Assembly: GCF_000949865.1 (NCBI RefSeq)
Contig: NZ_JWJH01000009.1
Span: 148,270-212,269, forward strand
Length of the DNA stretch: 64,000 nt
Reading direction: 5' to 3'
Origin: Rhizobium nepotum 39/7
GTDB lineage: Bacteria > Pseudomonadota > Alphaproteobacteria > Rhizobiales > Rhizobiaceae
Shown: piece after piece, positions 9,211 through 16,492 of the stretch
Position numbering within the stretch: the first letter of the stretch is position 1
Layout: each line of letters opens with the position of its first letter
The notes under the pieces: model-generated
What the model saw: only the letters and a program-made list of their open reading frames with translations
Databases searched by the model: none
What the model was told of the DNA's origin: nothing
Made by a program: the position numbers and the translations under genes

Positions 9211-9254
9211 TTGACAGATCGCGTCCTTCACGGTCACAAATAACCAAATGGTTA
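9211..9254 (+). promoter_or_regulatory. Catabolic operon promoter with TetR-type operator
   Basis: A consensus TTGACA (9211-9216) is followed after 24 bases by a perfect inverted repeat TAACCA-AA-TGGTTA (9241-9254). A -10 box would fall at about 9234-9239, touching the operator, which fits repression by blocking RNA polymerase. The architecture is the same as at 8314-8357. Confidence 0.7.
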
Positions 9255-9314
9255 CAAATTGCCGTGTTTGACGGAAGCGGCCTTACGGGAAAGGGCCGCC
9301 TTGGGAGGAAATTC

Positions 9315-10457
9315 ATGAAACGTATCGGCGTCATCATGCACGGCATCACCGGCCGCATGGGTTACAACCAGCATCTCGTACGCTCCGTTCTCGCTATTCG
9401 CGATCAGGGCGGCGTGCTTCTGAAGAACGGCGAAAGGGTTATGCTCGACCCCATTCTGGTCGGCCGCAATGGTGCGAAAATCGAGGAAATTGCCAAGAAG
9501 CACGATGTTGCGCGCTGGACGACCGACATCGACGCCGCCCTTGCGAACCCGGATGATACGCTGTTCTTCGATGCCGGCACTACGCAGATGCGCGGCAGCC
9601 TGCTTGAGAAAGCCATCAAGGCGGGCAAGAACGTCTATTGCGAAAAACCGATTTCCGACACGATGGAAGAGGCGCTGGCGATTGCGCGGTTGGCCGAAAG
9701 CGCCGGTATCAAACACGGCGTCGTGCAGGACAAGCTGTTCCTGCCCGGCCTTCGCAAGCTGGCAATGCTGCGCGACAGCGGCTTTTTCGGCAAGATCCTC
9801 TCAGTGCGCGGCGAGTTCGGTTACTGGGTTTTCGAGGGCGACTGGCAGCCGGCGCAACGGCCTTCCTGGAATTACCGCCTGAAGGATGGCGGCGGCATCA
9901 TTCTCGATATGCTGTGCCATTGGCGCTACGTGCTCGACAATCTGTTCGGACCGGTAAAGTCGGTGAGCTGCCTCGGCGCCACCCATATTCCGGAGCGTTT
10001 CGACGAACAGGGCCGGGCTTATGTGGCGGATGCGGACGATGCGGCCTATGCCACCTTCGAGCTGGAAGGCGGCGCCATCGCCCACATCAACTCCTCATGG
10101 GCAGTGCGCGTGCGCCGCGACGACCTCGTGACTTTCCAGGTGGATGGCACACATGGTTCGGCGGTGGCGGGGTTGACCAAATGCTGGACCCAGCACCGCA
10201 CCAACACGCCGAAACCGGTGTGGAACCCGGACCAGCCGCAGACGATCGATTTCTACAAGACCTGGCAGGAAGTGCCTGACAACGTCACCTATGACAACGG
10301 CTTCAAGGTGCAATGGGAAATGTTCGTGCGCCACCTCGTCGACAACGAGCCATGGCCCTACGGGCTGATGGAGGGCGTGAAGGGTGTGCAGCTTGCCGAA
10401 CTGGGTCTGAAATCCTGGAAGGAGCGCCGCTGGCTCGACGTTCCGGCCATTTCCTGA
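9315..10457 (+). CDS. Gfo/Idh/MocA family oxidoreductase
   Basis: A 380-residue NAD(P)-dependent sugar oxidoreductase. The N-terminal nucleotide-binding fold begins MKRIGVIMHGITGRMGYNQH, and the family Glu-Lys-Pro motif is in CEKPIS. The glycine loop is GITGRMG rather than the usual GxGxxG. The ATG at 9315 has GGGAGGAA upstream; a longer frame from 9186 would read through the promoter. It is the first gene of a four-gene operon and carries the TetR-type operator in its leader. It probably oxidises a sugar or glycoside hydroxyl; the position is unknown. Confidence 0.88.
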   Translation: MKRIGVIMHGITGRMGYNQHLVRSVLAIRDQGGVLLKNGERVMLDPILVGRNGAKIEEIAKKHDVARWTTDIDAALANPDDTLFFDAGTTQMRGSLLEKAIKAGKNVYCEKPISDTMEEALAIARLAESAGIKHGVVQDKLFLPGLRKLAMLRDSGFFGKILSVRGEFGYWVFEGDWQPAQRPSWNYRLKDGGGIILDMLCHWRYVLDNLFGPVKSVSCLGATHIPERFDEQGRAYVADADDAAYATFELEGGAIAHINSSWAVRVRRDDLVTFQVDGTHGSAVAGLTKCWTQHRTNTPKPVWNPDQPQTIDFYKTWQEVPDNVTYDNGFKVQWEMFVRHLVDNEPWPYGLMEGVKGVQLAELGLKSWKERRWLDVPAIS

Positions 10458-10464
10458 GGAGGCG

Positions 10465-11631
10465 ATGGTGAGCGAACTCAAGCTTCCGAAAGACGACCGC
10501 AGCATCGAGGTCTACAGTCTATCAGGCACGCCGGTCGCCGTTGAAAAACGAAGTGCGGCCGATTTCAACCGCATCGCTTTCGCCGCCGCCCATGTGGTGG
10601 CCGATCCCCTTGCCGACAACGACCCGTGGCTGACGCCCGCCATCGACTGGGACGCCACCTTGCGCTTCCGTCACCGCCTGTGGGACCTCGGCCTTGGTGT
10701 CGCCGAGGCCATGGATACGGCCCAGCGCGGCATGGGGCTGGCTTGGCCGCAGGCGCAGGAACTGATGTCCCGTTCGCTGAAGGAAGCGGCCACCCGCAAG
10801 GATGCGCTGATTGCCTGCGGCGTCGGCACTGATCATCTTGATAGCGGCAGTTATGAGCTGAACCAGATTATTGACTCTTACCTCGAACAGATTGATTTTG
10901 TTCAGGGACAGGGCGGACGTGTAATCCTGATGGCGAGCCGCGCGCTGGCCGCTACCGCCCACTCCCCGAATGACTATCTGCGCGCCTATGCCAAGGTTCT
11001 TTCCCGTGCCGAGAACAAGGTGGTGATCCACTGGCTGGGCGAAATGTTCGACCCGGCGCTTGAGGGTTATTGGGGGTCTCGCGACCACATGGAGGCAATG
11101 GAAACCTGCCTTGCAATGATCGAGGAGAATGCCGACAAGATAGACGGCATCAAGATTTCGCTTCTCTCCAAGGAAAAGGAAATCGTCATGCGCCGCCGCC
11201 TGCCTGCCGGCGTGCGCATGTATACCGGCGATGATTTCAACTATGCCGAACTGATCGCCGGCGACGAAAAAGGTCATTCGGACGCGTTGCTGGGCATTTT
11301 CGATGCCATTGCGCCAGCGGCATCCAAGGCACTCGCCAGCCTGAAGCGCGGCGCGGACAATGAATTCTTCGACATTCTGGAACCGACGGTGGCGCTTTCG
11401 CGCCATATCTTCAAGGCGCCGACCCGCTTCTACAAGACCGGCGTCGTGTTCCTCGCCTATCTCAACGGCCTGCAGGACCATTTCACCATGGTCGGCGGGC
11501 AGGAAAGCGCCCGCTCCACGCAGCATTTCGCCGAGCTTTTCCGGCTGGCGGACAAGGCCAATGTGCTTGCCGAACCGGATCTCGCCACGCACCGCATGAA
11601 GGCGTTTCTCGCGGTCCGGGGCATCGATTGA
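10465..11631 (+). CDS. DUF993 family protein (class I aldolase/DHDPS-like)
   Basis: A 388-residue protein that I recognise as DUF993, a family usually annotated as related to dihydrodipicolinate synthase. It has alternating strands and helices expected of a TIM barrel, and a long C-terminal helical region with GQESARSTQHFAELFRLADKANVL. A GAGGAGG lies just upstream of the ATG. Its reaction is, to my knowledge, not established; an aldol cleavage of a keto sugar acid would suit the operon. It follows the first oxidoreductase by 7 bases. Confidence 0.8.
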   Translation: MVSELKLPKDDRSIEVYSLSGTPVAVEKRSAADFNRIAFAAAHVVADPLADNDPWLTPAIDWDATLRFRHRLWDLGLGVAEAMDTAQRGMGLAWPQAQELMSRSLKEAATRKDALIACGVGTDHLDSGSYELNQIIDSYLEQIDFVQGQGGRVILMASRALAATAHSPNDYLRAYAKVLSRAENKVVIHWLGEMFDPALEGYWGSRDHMEAMETCLAMIEENADKIDGIKISLLSKEKEIVMRRRLPAGVRMYTGDDFNYAELIAGDEKGHSDALLGIFDAIAPAASKALASLKRGADNEFFDILEPTVALSRHIFKAPTRFYKTGVVFLAYLNGLQDHFTMVGGQESARSTQHFAELFRLADKANVLAEPDLATHRMKAFLAVRGID

Positions 11632-11674
11632 GATGGCCGCGCCGGTTGCGGACAGAAAAAGGGGAGATAATGAT

Positions 11675-12496
11675 ATGAGCCTTGAAGGCCTTTCCATCAA
11701 TTTCGCGACCGTGCGGCAGGGCGGTTCGTTCGGCGCGATCGTCGATGCCTGTCTTGCGCAAGGTATCACCACCATCTCGCCCTGGCGCGATCAGGTGCAC
11801 GGCACCGGCCTTACCGAGGCCACCCGCATCGTCGAACGGAACGGCCTCCGCCTCAGCGGCCTCTGCCGTGGCGGCTTTTTTACCGCCCCCGATGCGGAAG
11901 GCCGCCGCCGCGCCATCGAGGACAATAAACGCGCCGTGGATGAAGCCGCTGCCATGAAGGCCGATTGCCTTGTGCTGGTCGTCGGCGGCCTGGCCGCCGG
12001 CTCGCGCGATCTCAAAGGTGCGAGACAGATGGTGGAGGACGGCATGGCCGAACTTCTTCCCTATGCCAGAGCCGCCGGCGTGCCGCTCGCCATCGAGCCG
12101 CTGCATCCTTTTTATGCCGCCGACCGGGCCTGTTTCAACACGCTGAAGCAATCGCTCGATCTCTGCGACCGGCTGGGAGCCGGAACCGGCGTGGCCATCG
12201 ACGTCTATCACGTCTGGTGGGACCCGGAGCTGGAGGAACAGGTGGCGCGCGCCGGAAAGAACGGGCAGATTCTGGCGCATCATATCTGCGACTGGCTGGT
12301 GCCCACGACCGATCCGCTCAACGATCGCGGCATGATGGGCGACGGCGTGATTGACCTGAAGGCGTTTCGCGCCATGATCGAGGCCTCCGGCTTCCACGGC
12401 CCGCAGGAAGTCGAGATTTTTTCGCATCGCTGGCAGGCGCGCCCGATGGACGAGGTTCTGTCCACCGTGGTGGAGCGCTTCAAGACTATTTGTTGA
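11675..12496 (+). CDS. Sugar phosphate isomerase/epimerase-like TIM barrel protein
   Basis: A 273-residue xylose isomerase-like TIM-barrel protein. Metal ligands of the family are visible: Glu in LAIEPLHPFY, Asp and His in AIDVYHVWWDP, His in AHHICDW, and Glu in QEVEIFSHRW. The start at 11675 has GGGGAG upstream; an alternative 14 codons earlier has none. It is not obviously a close relative of the barrel protein at 2945. In the operon it lies between the DUF993 protein and a second oxidoreductase, and could isomerise, epimerise or eliminate from an oxidised sugar. Confidence 0.85.
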   Translation: MSLEGLSINFATVRQGGSFGAIVDACLAQGITTISPWRDQVHGTGLTEATRIVERNGLRLSGLCRGGFFTAPDAEGRRRAIEDNKRAVDEAAAMKADCLVLVVGGLAAGSRDLKGARQMVEDGMAELLPYARAAGVPLAIEPLHPFYAADRACFNTLKQSLDLCDRLGAGTGVAIDVYHVWWDPELEEQVARAGKNGQILAHHICDWLVPTTDPLNDRGMMGDGVIDLKAFRAMIEASGFHGPQEVEIFSHRWQARPMDEVLSTVVERFKTIC

Positions 12497-12516
12497 TAAT
12501 GTCCGGGAGAGAGGAA

Positions 12517-13752
12517 ATGCCTGAAAAGGTGAAACGCAAACGTTATGCGCTGGTCGGCACCGGCAATCGCGGCACCACCATGTGGGGACGCGAGCTTCTG
12601 GCCGGGTGGAGCGACTATGTCGAACTGGTCGGCATTTGCGACCTGAACCTGATGCGCGCCGAACGGGCCCGCGCCATGATGGGATCGAGCGCACCGCTTT
12701 ACGACGATTTCGACCGGATGATGACCGAGCAGCGCCCGGAACTGGTGATCGTCTGCACGCCTGACGACACCCATGACGACATCATCATTCGCGCCCTTGA
12801 AGGCGGAGCGGATGTCATCAGCGAAAAACCCATGACCACCACCCCGGAAAAGATCGACCGCATCCGCGCGGCGGAGGCCAAAAGCGGCCGCCGCGTCGAC
12901 GTTTCCTTCAACTACCGTTTTTCGCCGACGGCCGCGCGCATCAAGGAACTGATCGATGACGGCGCGATCGGCACCGTTACCTCGGTCGATTTCCACTGGT
13001 ACCTCGATAACCAGCACGGCGCGGATTACTTCCGCCGCTGGCATGCCTTCACCGAACATTCGGGCAGCCTCTTCGTGCACAAGGCCACGCACCACTTCGA
13101 TCTTCTGAACTGGTATCTCGATTCCGATCCGGTGGAAGTGAAGGGCTTCGGACAATTACTGCATTATGGCAAGAACGGGCCGTTTCGGGGAACGCGCTGT
13201 CGCACCTGTCCGCACAAAAGCGAGTGCGACTATTTCATGGATCTCGGTGCCGATCCCTTCCTCGATGCGCTTTACGAGGACCCTTCGGCTGTGGACGGTT
13301 ATATGCGCGACGCCTGCGTCTTCCGCGAGGAGATCGACATTCCCGATACGATGAGCGCCTCGATCCGTTATGCGAGCGGCGTACAGGTCTCCTATTCCCT
13401 CAATACCTATATGCCGATCGAGGGACACCACATCGCCTTTAACGGCCATAAGGGCCGCATCGAGATGCGCCAATATGAAAAGCAGCCCTGGACGGAGCCG
13501 CCCGCCGACGAAATCCTGCTGGTGAAAAGTTTCGGTGGCGGCGTCGAGCGTATCTGGGTGCCACATGAGCCGGGCGGCCATTACGGCGGCGACAATCGCA
13601 TGCGCGACATGATCTTCAAGCCCGGCTCGAACGACCGGCTGCGGCAGCGGGCGGGTTCGCGCGCCGGTGCCATGTCGGTTCTCTGTGGTGTTGCTGCGCT
13701 GAAAAGCGCCCGCGAAGGCGGCATGGCAACGGTGAAATCCCTGCCCCTCTAG
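12517..13752 (+). CDS. Gfo/Idh/MocA family oxidoreductase with cysteine cluster
   Basis: A 411-residue NAD(P)-dependent oxidoreductase. The nucleotide loop is VGTGNRGTTM near the N-terminus and the EKP motif is in SEKPMTT. An unusual feature is a short Cys-rich insertion, TRCRTCPHKSECDYF, near residue 235, with three or four cysteines that could bind a metal or be structural. The ATG at 12517 has GAGAGGAA upstream. It ends the TetR-controlled operon. Having two different Gfo/Idh/MocA enzymes with two barrel proteins suggests an oxidation-elimination-reduction scheme. Confidence 0.87.
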   Translation: MPEKVKRKRYALVGTGNRGTTMWGRELLAGWSDYVELVGICDLNLMRAERARAMMGSSAPLYDDFDRMMTEQRPELVIVCTPDDTHDDIIIRALEGGADVISEKPMTTTPEKIDRIRAAEAKSGRRVDVSFNYRFSPTAARIKELIDDGAIGTVTSVDFHWYLDNQHGADYFRRWHAFTEHSGSLFVHKATHHFDLLNWYLDSDPVEVKGFGQLLHYGKNGPFRGTRCRTCPHKSECDYFMDLGADPFLDALYEDPSAVDGYMRDACVFREEIDIPDTMSASIRYASGVQVSYSLNTYMPIEGHHIAFNGHKGRIEMRQYEKQPWTEPPADEILLVKSFGGGVERIWVPHEPGGHYGGDNRMRDMIFKPGSNDRLRQRAGSRAGAMSVLCGVAALKSAREGGMATVKSLPL

Positions 13753-13760
13753 ACAGCCGG

Positions 13761-13792
13761 GCATGCGGCCCCTGGACAGCGAGGCCGCATGC
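13761..13792 (+). terminator. 10-bp perfect hairpin after the operon
   Basis: GCATGCGGCC (13761-13770) pairs exactly with GGCCGCATGC (13783-13792) across a 12-base loop, starting 9 bases after the stop. No T-run follows, so it may stop transcription only weakly or protect the 3' end. A smaller 6-bp repeat (GGAACG/CGTTCC, 13808-13824) follows. Confidence 0.5.
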
Positions 13793-13979
13793 CGCAATTG
13801 TCGCCAAGGAACGGATAACGTTCCGCTTATCATCATCGCCACAGGCCCGATCGTTTCTGCAAATGGGTGGCGCACGGCATGAACAGGGGCAAAAAAAGCC
13901 GAAATCTCGCCCTGACGGCCAAAAAAAGGCCTGTCCGGCGCAGGCGATCACAGGGCGGTGCATTTTTCCGGTTGGCCCA

Positions 13980-14008
13980 TTGCAAAATCAAAAATTGAGT
14001 CTATATTC
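13980..14008 (+). promoter_or_regulatory. Promoter of the cold-shock gene
   Basis: TTGCAA (13980-13985) and TATATT (14003-14008) are separated by 17 bases, a good housekeeping promoter. Transcription would start near 14015 and leave a leader of about 125 bases before the cspA start codon. Upstream, 13825-13979 holds A-tracts and short palindromes but no gene. Confidence 0.6.
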
Positions 14009-14088
14009 TGCAAATCGACAATTGCTTGTGACGTCGCTCCTGGGACTCTACGTTCCCGTCGGATTTCCTCTCAAATAATCGATCTAAT

Positions 14089-14138
14089 CCCGCAAGGTAT
14101 CGCGGGAACCACAACGATTACTACGAAAGGAAATCGTT
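14089..14138 (+). promoter_or_regulatory. Structured 5' leader of the cold-shock mRNA
   Basis: Two hairpins are visible. CCCGC (14089-14093) pairs with GCGGG (14102-14106). AACGATT (14113-14119) pairs perfectly with AATCGTT (14132-14138). The second encloses the ribosome binding sequence AAAGGA in its 12-base loop and ends directly against the ATG. Long structured leaders are typical of cold-shock genes, where they set mRNA stability and translation by temperature. Confidence 0.55.
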
Positions 14139-14348
14139 ATGAACACTGGTACTGTAAAGTGGTTTAACGCCACCAAGGGCTTCGGCTTCATTCAGCCTGA
14201 CAACGGCGGCACGGACGTTTTCGTTCACATCTCTGCTGTTGAGCGCGCAGGTCTGCGTTCGCTGAACGACGGCCAGAAGATCACCTACGACATCGTGCAG
14301 GACCGCAAGTCCGGCAAAAGCTCCGCTGACAATCTCCGCGCAGCTTGA
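14139..14348 (+). CDS. cspA: Cold-shock protein (CspA family)
   Basis: A 69-residue single cold-shock domain, an OB-fold protein that binds single-stranded RNA and DNA and melts RNA structure. RNP1 is KGFGFIQ (about 14-20) and RNP2 is DVFVHIS (about 27-33). It has its own promoter, a long structured leader and a terminator. Rhizobial genomes carry several paralogues, so the exact csp name is uncertain. The next genes encode a small unknown protein and S21. Confidence 0.95.
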   Translation: MNTGTVKWFNATKGFGFIQPDNGGTDVFVHISAVERAGLRSLNDGQKITYDIVQDRKSGKSSADNLRAA

Positions 14349-14366
14349 TTTGTCATTTGCCCCGCC

Positions 14367-14440
14367 GACCACGGATGTACTGGGTAGCGGAGCTGAGTGA
14401 TTGTGAGAGGTCGGGTTAAAGCCCGGCCTTTTGTTTTTTT
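14367..14440 (+). ncRNA. Conserved 3' element of cspA with intrinsic terminator (copy 1)
   Basis: Starts 18 bases after the cspA stop with GACCACGGATGTACTGG (14367-14383), and ends with a 7-bp stem (GGTCGGG 14409-14415 with CCCGGCC 14422-14428) followed by TTTTGTTTTTTT (14429-14440). The same 17-base box and terminator design recur at 16069-16142 without a cspA gene. It may be a terminator with a functional 3' UTR or a processed small RNA. Confidence 0.6.
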
Positions 14441-14458
14441 GGCCATGGGGAGGCTCTC

Positions 14459-14749
14459 ATGCGCAAAAATCTTTATCGTTCCGGCGATGCGATCTTTCTT
14501 AAACCGGGTGTACTTAAGGGCGATCAGCCCAAAGGTCCCGGCCGGGTCGTATCGGCACTGCCCGAGACACAAGGCGCGGTTCGCTACAGGGTGCGTTTCC
14601 AGCACGAGAACTTCGAACGCAATATAGCGCTCGATGAAATCGATGTGGCAGCGTCATCGTCGTCGCGACCCGTGGAAGTCGAAGGTTCGTCCTCGCGCGA
14701 TGCGGGAACGAGCTGGATCAATTCGAATACGATCAAAATCAGAAAATAG
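14459..14749 (+). CDS. Small unknown protein between cspA and rpsU
   Basis: A 96-residue protein of unknown function. The first two thirds (YRSGDAIFLKPG... RYRVRFQHENFERNIALDEIDV) could form a small beta barrel, and the tail is Ser-rich and probably disordered. GGGGAGG at 14447-14453 supports the ATG at 14459. It starts 18 bases after the cspA terminator, so it needs read-through or a weak promoter of its own. A nucleic-acid or ribosome link is only a guess from location. Confidence 0.65.
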   Translation: MRKNLYRSGDAIFLKPGVLKGDQPKGPGRVVSALPETQGAVRYRVRFQHENFERNIALDEIDVAASSSSRPVEVEGSSSRDAGTSWINSNTIKIRK

Positions 14750-14775
14750 CAGCATGGCTGCGTTAAGGAGATATG

Positions 14776-15012
14776 TTGCAGGTACTCGTCAGGGATAACA
14801 ATGTTGAGCAAGCCCTCCGCGTCTTGAAAAAGAGGATGCAGCGCGAGGGTATCTTCCGCGAGATGCGCGCGCGGGAATCTTATGAAAAGCCGTCGGAAAA
14901 GCGCATCCGTGAAGAAGCGGAAGCCGTGCGCCGCCACCGCAAGATGGCGAAGAAAAAATTGCAGCGCGAAGGATTGCTTCCCGCTCCTAAAAAGGTTGCC
15001 CGCGCTCGATAA
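14776..15012 (+). CDS. rpsU: 30S ribosomal protein S21
   Basis: A 78-residue basic protein of the bS21 family, which sits near the anti-Shine-Dalgarno region of the small subunit. The body [20 protein letters not shown] and the Arg/Lys-rich second half are typical. An ATG at 14773 is only 2 bases from AAGGAG (14765-14770), whereas the TTG at 14776 is 5 bases away and gives the usual MQVLVRDNN terminus, so I prefer TTG. Linkage to a cold-shock gene suggests a shared role in cold or growth transitions. Confidence 0.93.
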   Translation: MQVLVRDNNVEQALRVLKKRMQREGIFREMRARESYEKPSEKRIREEAEAVRRHRKMAKKKLQREGLLPAPKKVARAR

Positions 15013-15046
15013 CCGTCAATCTGGCGCATCCGTGAAGGAGAATGTC

Positions 15047-15262
15047 ATGACCGCGACAAAAGAGGCTTTTTTCAAACCTGGAAAATTATCCTCGCAGGAC
15101 AAGGCATCTCTGACGGACAAGGCGGCGAAGCAGATCATAACTGCCGAATCCGACCAGCGCGCCAAGAAGACGGAACGGCTTCGCCAGCTTCGTGAAGCCC
15201 AGGAGGCGGCAATCGTCGTCCCCGCGCCCACCCGCACCAAAAGGCCATCCGGGAAGAAATAG
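15047..15262 (+). CDS. Small basic unknown protein
   Basis: A 71-residue protein starting at an ATG 6 bases after AAGGAG. It contains a predicted helix (SLTDKAAKQIITAESDQRAKKTERLRQLREAQEAA) and a Lys/Arg-rich tail. It follows rpsU by 34 bases and is probably co-transcribed. I recall similar small proteins from Rhizobiaceae but know no function. The stem of its terminator overlaps the last codons. Confidence 0.65.
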   Translation: MTATKEAFFKPGKLSSQDKASLTDKAAKQIITAESDQRAKKTERLRQLREAQEAAIVVPAPTRTKRPSGKK

Positions 15263-15278
15263 CCCGGGTGGGCCTTTT
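15239..15278 (+). terminator. Long intrinsic terminator overlapping a gene end
   Basis: AAAAGGCC at 15239-15246 plus following bases pair with the arm ending in GGCCTTTT (15271-15278), giving a stem of about 15 pairs with one bulge. The 3' arm ends in TTTT. The A-rich 5' arm lies inside the last codons of the 71-residue protein. Confidence 0.7.
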
Positions 15279-15410
15279 GATGCCACCACCCCGAAAAACT
15301 TCTTGAACCTTATACGCAACAGGCGCACGCTTCGCCTGTCGGCACCTTGGCTGAAGTGCACTGATGATTGAGGGCAGAGTGTCCTCGCCCCCAAACGAAA
15401 GGAGGACGAG

Positions 15411-15686
15411 ATGTCTTCCGATTTTTATTCATCAAGCCTTTCACGCAATCTCGTCCGCACCGGCGGTGCGGGTTATCGGGAAAACGTCTCGCTTCGTTTT
15501 CTTCTGAATGCAGCCGAAGAAACGGCTATGCGCCTGGATCGCGGCGCGCCCATCGGCTTTGCGGCCTTTCCGGACTTTGGCCTCCAGGCAGACTTTGCGC
15601 GAAGCGTCCCCGCAGGGCGTATTCGCCTTTCCCAAGGGACCCTTCCCTTCGGGAAACATCCGCTGGCCGGACCGCCTTTACCCTGA
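15411..15686 (+). CDS. Small unknown protein
   Basis: A 91-residue frame with a strong AAAGGAGG ribosome binding site a few bases before the ATG. The sequence (MSSDFYSSSLSRNLVRTGGAGYREN at the start, Gly/Pro-rich at the end) matches no family I know. A helical stretch RFLLNAAEETAMRLDRGA lies in the middle. The strong site is the main support. Confidence 0.5.
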   Translation: MSSDFYSSSLSRNLVRTGGAGYRENVSLRFLLNAAEETAMRLDRGAPIGFAAFPDFGLQADFARSVPAGRIRLSQGTLPFGKHPLAGPPLP

Positions 15687-15773
15687 CGATGAAACCGCTT
15701 CCCGCAGCGGTCTGCGGCGGGCGATCATGCACCGGACCACACCACCGACATCAGTTAATATCAGGAGGACACC

Positions 15774-15911
15774 ATGGCCAAGGGTCAAGTACGCAGCAAC
15801 AAGGAAATCCGCAAACCTAAGAAGGACAAGACGAAAACTCCGGACGCACCGCCCGTCGGTACCCAGGTCAAGTTCGCAAACTCCACGACGGCTGACGGCA
15901 AAAAGAAATAG
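15774..15911 (+). CDS. 45-residue lysine-rich protein
   Basis: A very short frame with AGGAGG 5 bases before the ATG. The product is MAKGQVRSNKEIRKPKKDK followed by a Thr/Pro/Lys-rich end finishing in GKKK; 13 of 45 residues are Lys or Arg in the first half alone or the tail. Small basic proteins that begin MAKGQ.RSNKE are, from memory, common in alphaproteobacteria. Function unknown; RNA or ribosome binding is a guess from charge and neighbours. Confidence 0.6.
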   Translation: MAKGQVRSNKEIRKPKKDKTKTPDAPPVGTQVKFANSTTADGKKK

Positions 15912-15971
15912 AATAATGGCGGTCCGAAACTCGGGATCGTGACGAATAAAGCAACTCTTCAGAACCCGGAC

Positions 15972-16000
15972 TTGTTTTGGCCACATTGCCTCTCTATATA
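15972..16000 (+). promoter_or_regulatory. Promoter of the candidate small RNA
   Basis: TTGTTT (15972-15977) and TATATA (15995-16000) are spaced by 17 bases. Transcription would begin near 16007 and run to the terminator at 16113-16142. Confidence 0.5.
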
Positions 16001-16006
16001 GCTCAT

Positions 16007-16142
16007 GTAGCAGCTGCTGGTGAGCGCAAAAATGTCGTTCGCAGTTGTTTTAGTCGCTTCAGACTTTTGACCACGGATGTACTGGCACTGGTGTTAAGAG
16101 CGATATGAGGAAGGTCGGTGCAATATTGCCCCGGCCTTTTTT
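16007..16142 (+). ncRNA. Candidate small RNA related to the cspA 3' element (copy 2)
   Basis: About 136 bases between a plausible promoter and an intrinsic terminator. It contains GACCACGGATGTACTGG (16069-16085), identical to the box after cspA. The terminator has GGTCGG (16113-16118) pairing with CCGGCC (16131-16136), inner pairs GCA/TGC, and a T-run to 16142. A 12-codon frame starting at the ATG in positions 16032-16034 stops at the edge of the conserved box, so a leader peptide is possible. No larger gene fits. Confidence 0.55.
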
Positions 16143-16480
16143 GTTGTCTGCAACCACCCTTTGGTGTTGGTGCCGTACCGGTCACATACTCACCATGAGC
16201 AGTGGAATTAGCTTGCCTATTTCGCGCAAAGAGCGCACGCTTCCCCATCGGTAATTAAAGGGCGCTGCCGCTGTCAGGCTTGTCTGCCGTCTCTAGCCCC
16301 GCTTGCACATGCCTTCAATCGACAGGGCGGCTTCTGGAATTTACCGGGGCACGCATGAAGGCGTCTGCCCGAAACCGGCAGGTCCATCGACCGCCCGGCA
16401 TATCGTTTCAAAGCGTTGGAGCGTCCCCGTGCAACCTTTAAAAGGAGCGCGCGAGGCTTTGGCTTTCTGAACCAGCAAGA
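16143..16480. other. Intergenic stretch with no recognisable gene
   Basis: I see no convincing coding frame, promoter or repeat here, only a short palindromic stretch near 16153 (ACCACC/TGGTGT). It probably holds the promoter for the next two small genes. Confidence 0.4.
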
Positions 16481-16492
16481 AAGGAGGACTTC

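Noticed and set aside
10522..11775. A 417-codon minus-strand frame opposite the DUF993 gene
   Set aside because: No domain and no binding site; it is the mirror of a real gene.
11483..12694. A 403-codon minus-strand frame opposite the operon
   Set aside because: It crosses three real genes and has an Arg-rich composition typical of shadow frames.
16153..16172. Possible hairpin ACCACC/TGGTGT as another RNA element
   Set aside because: The stem is short and imperfect, with no promoter or terminator around it.
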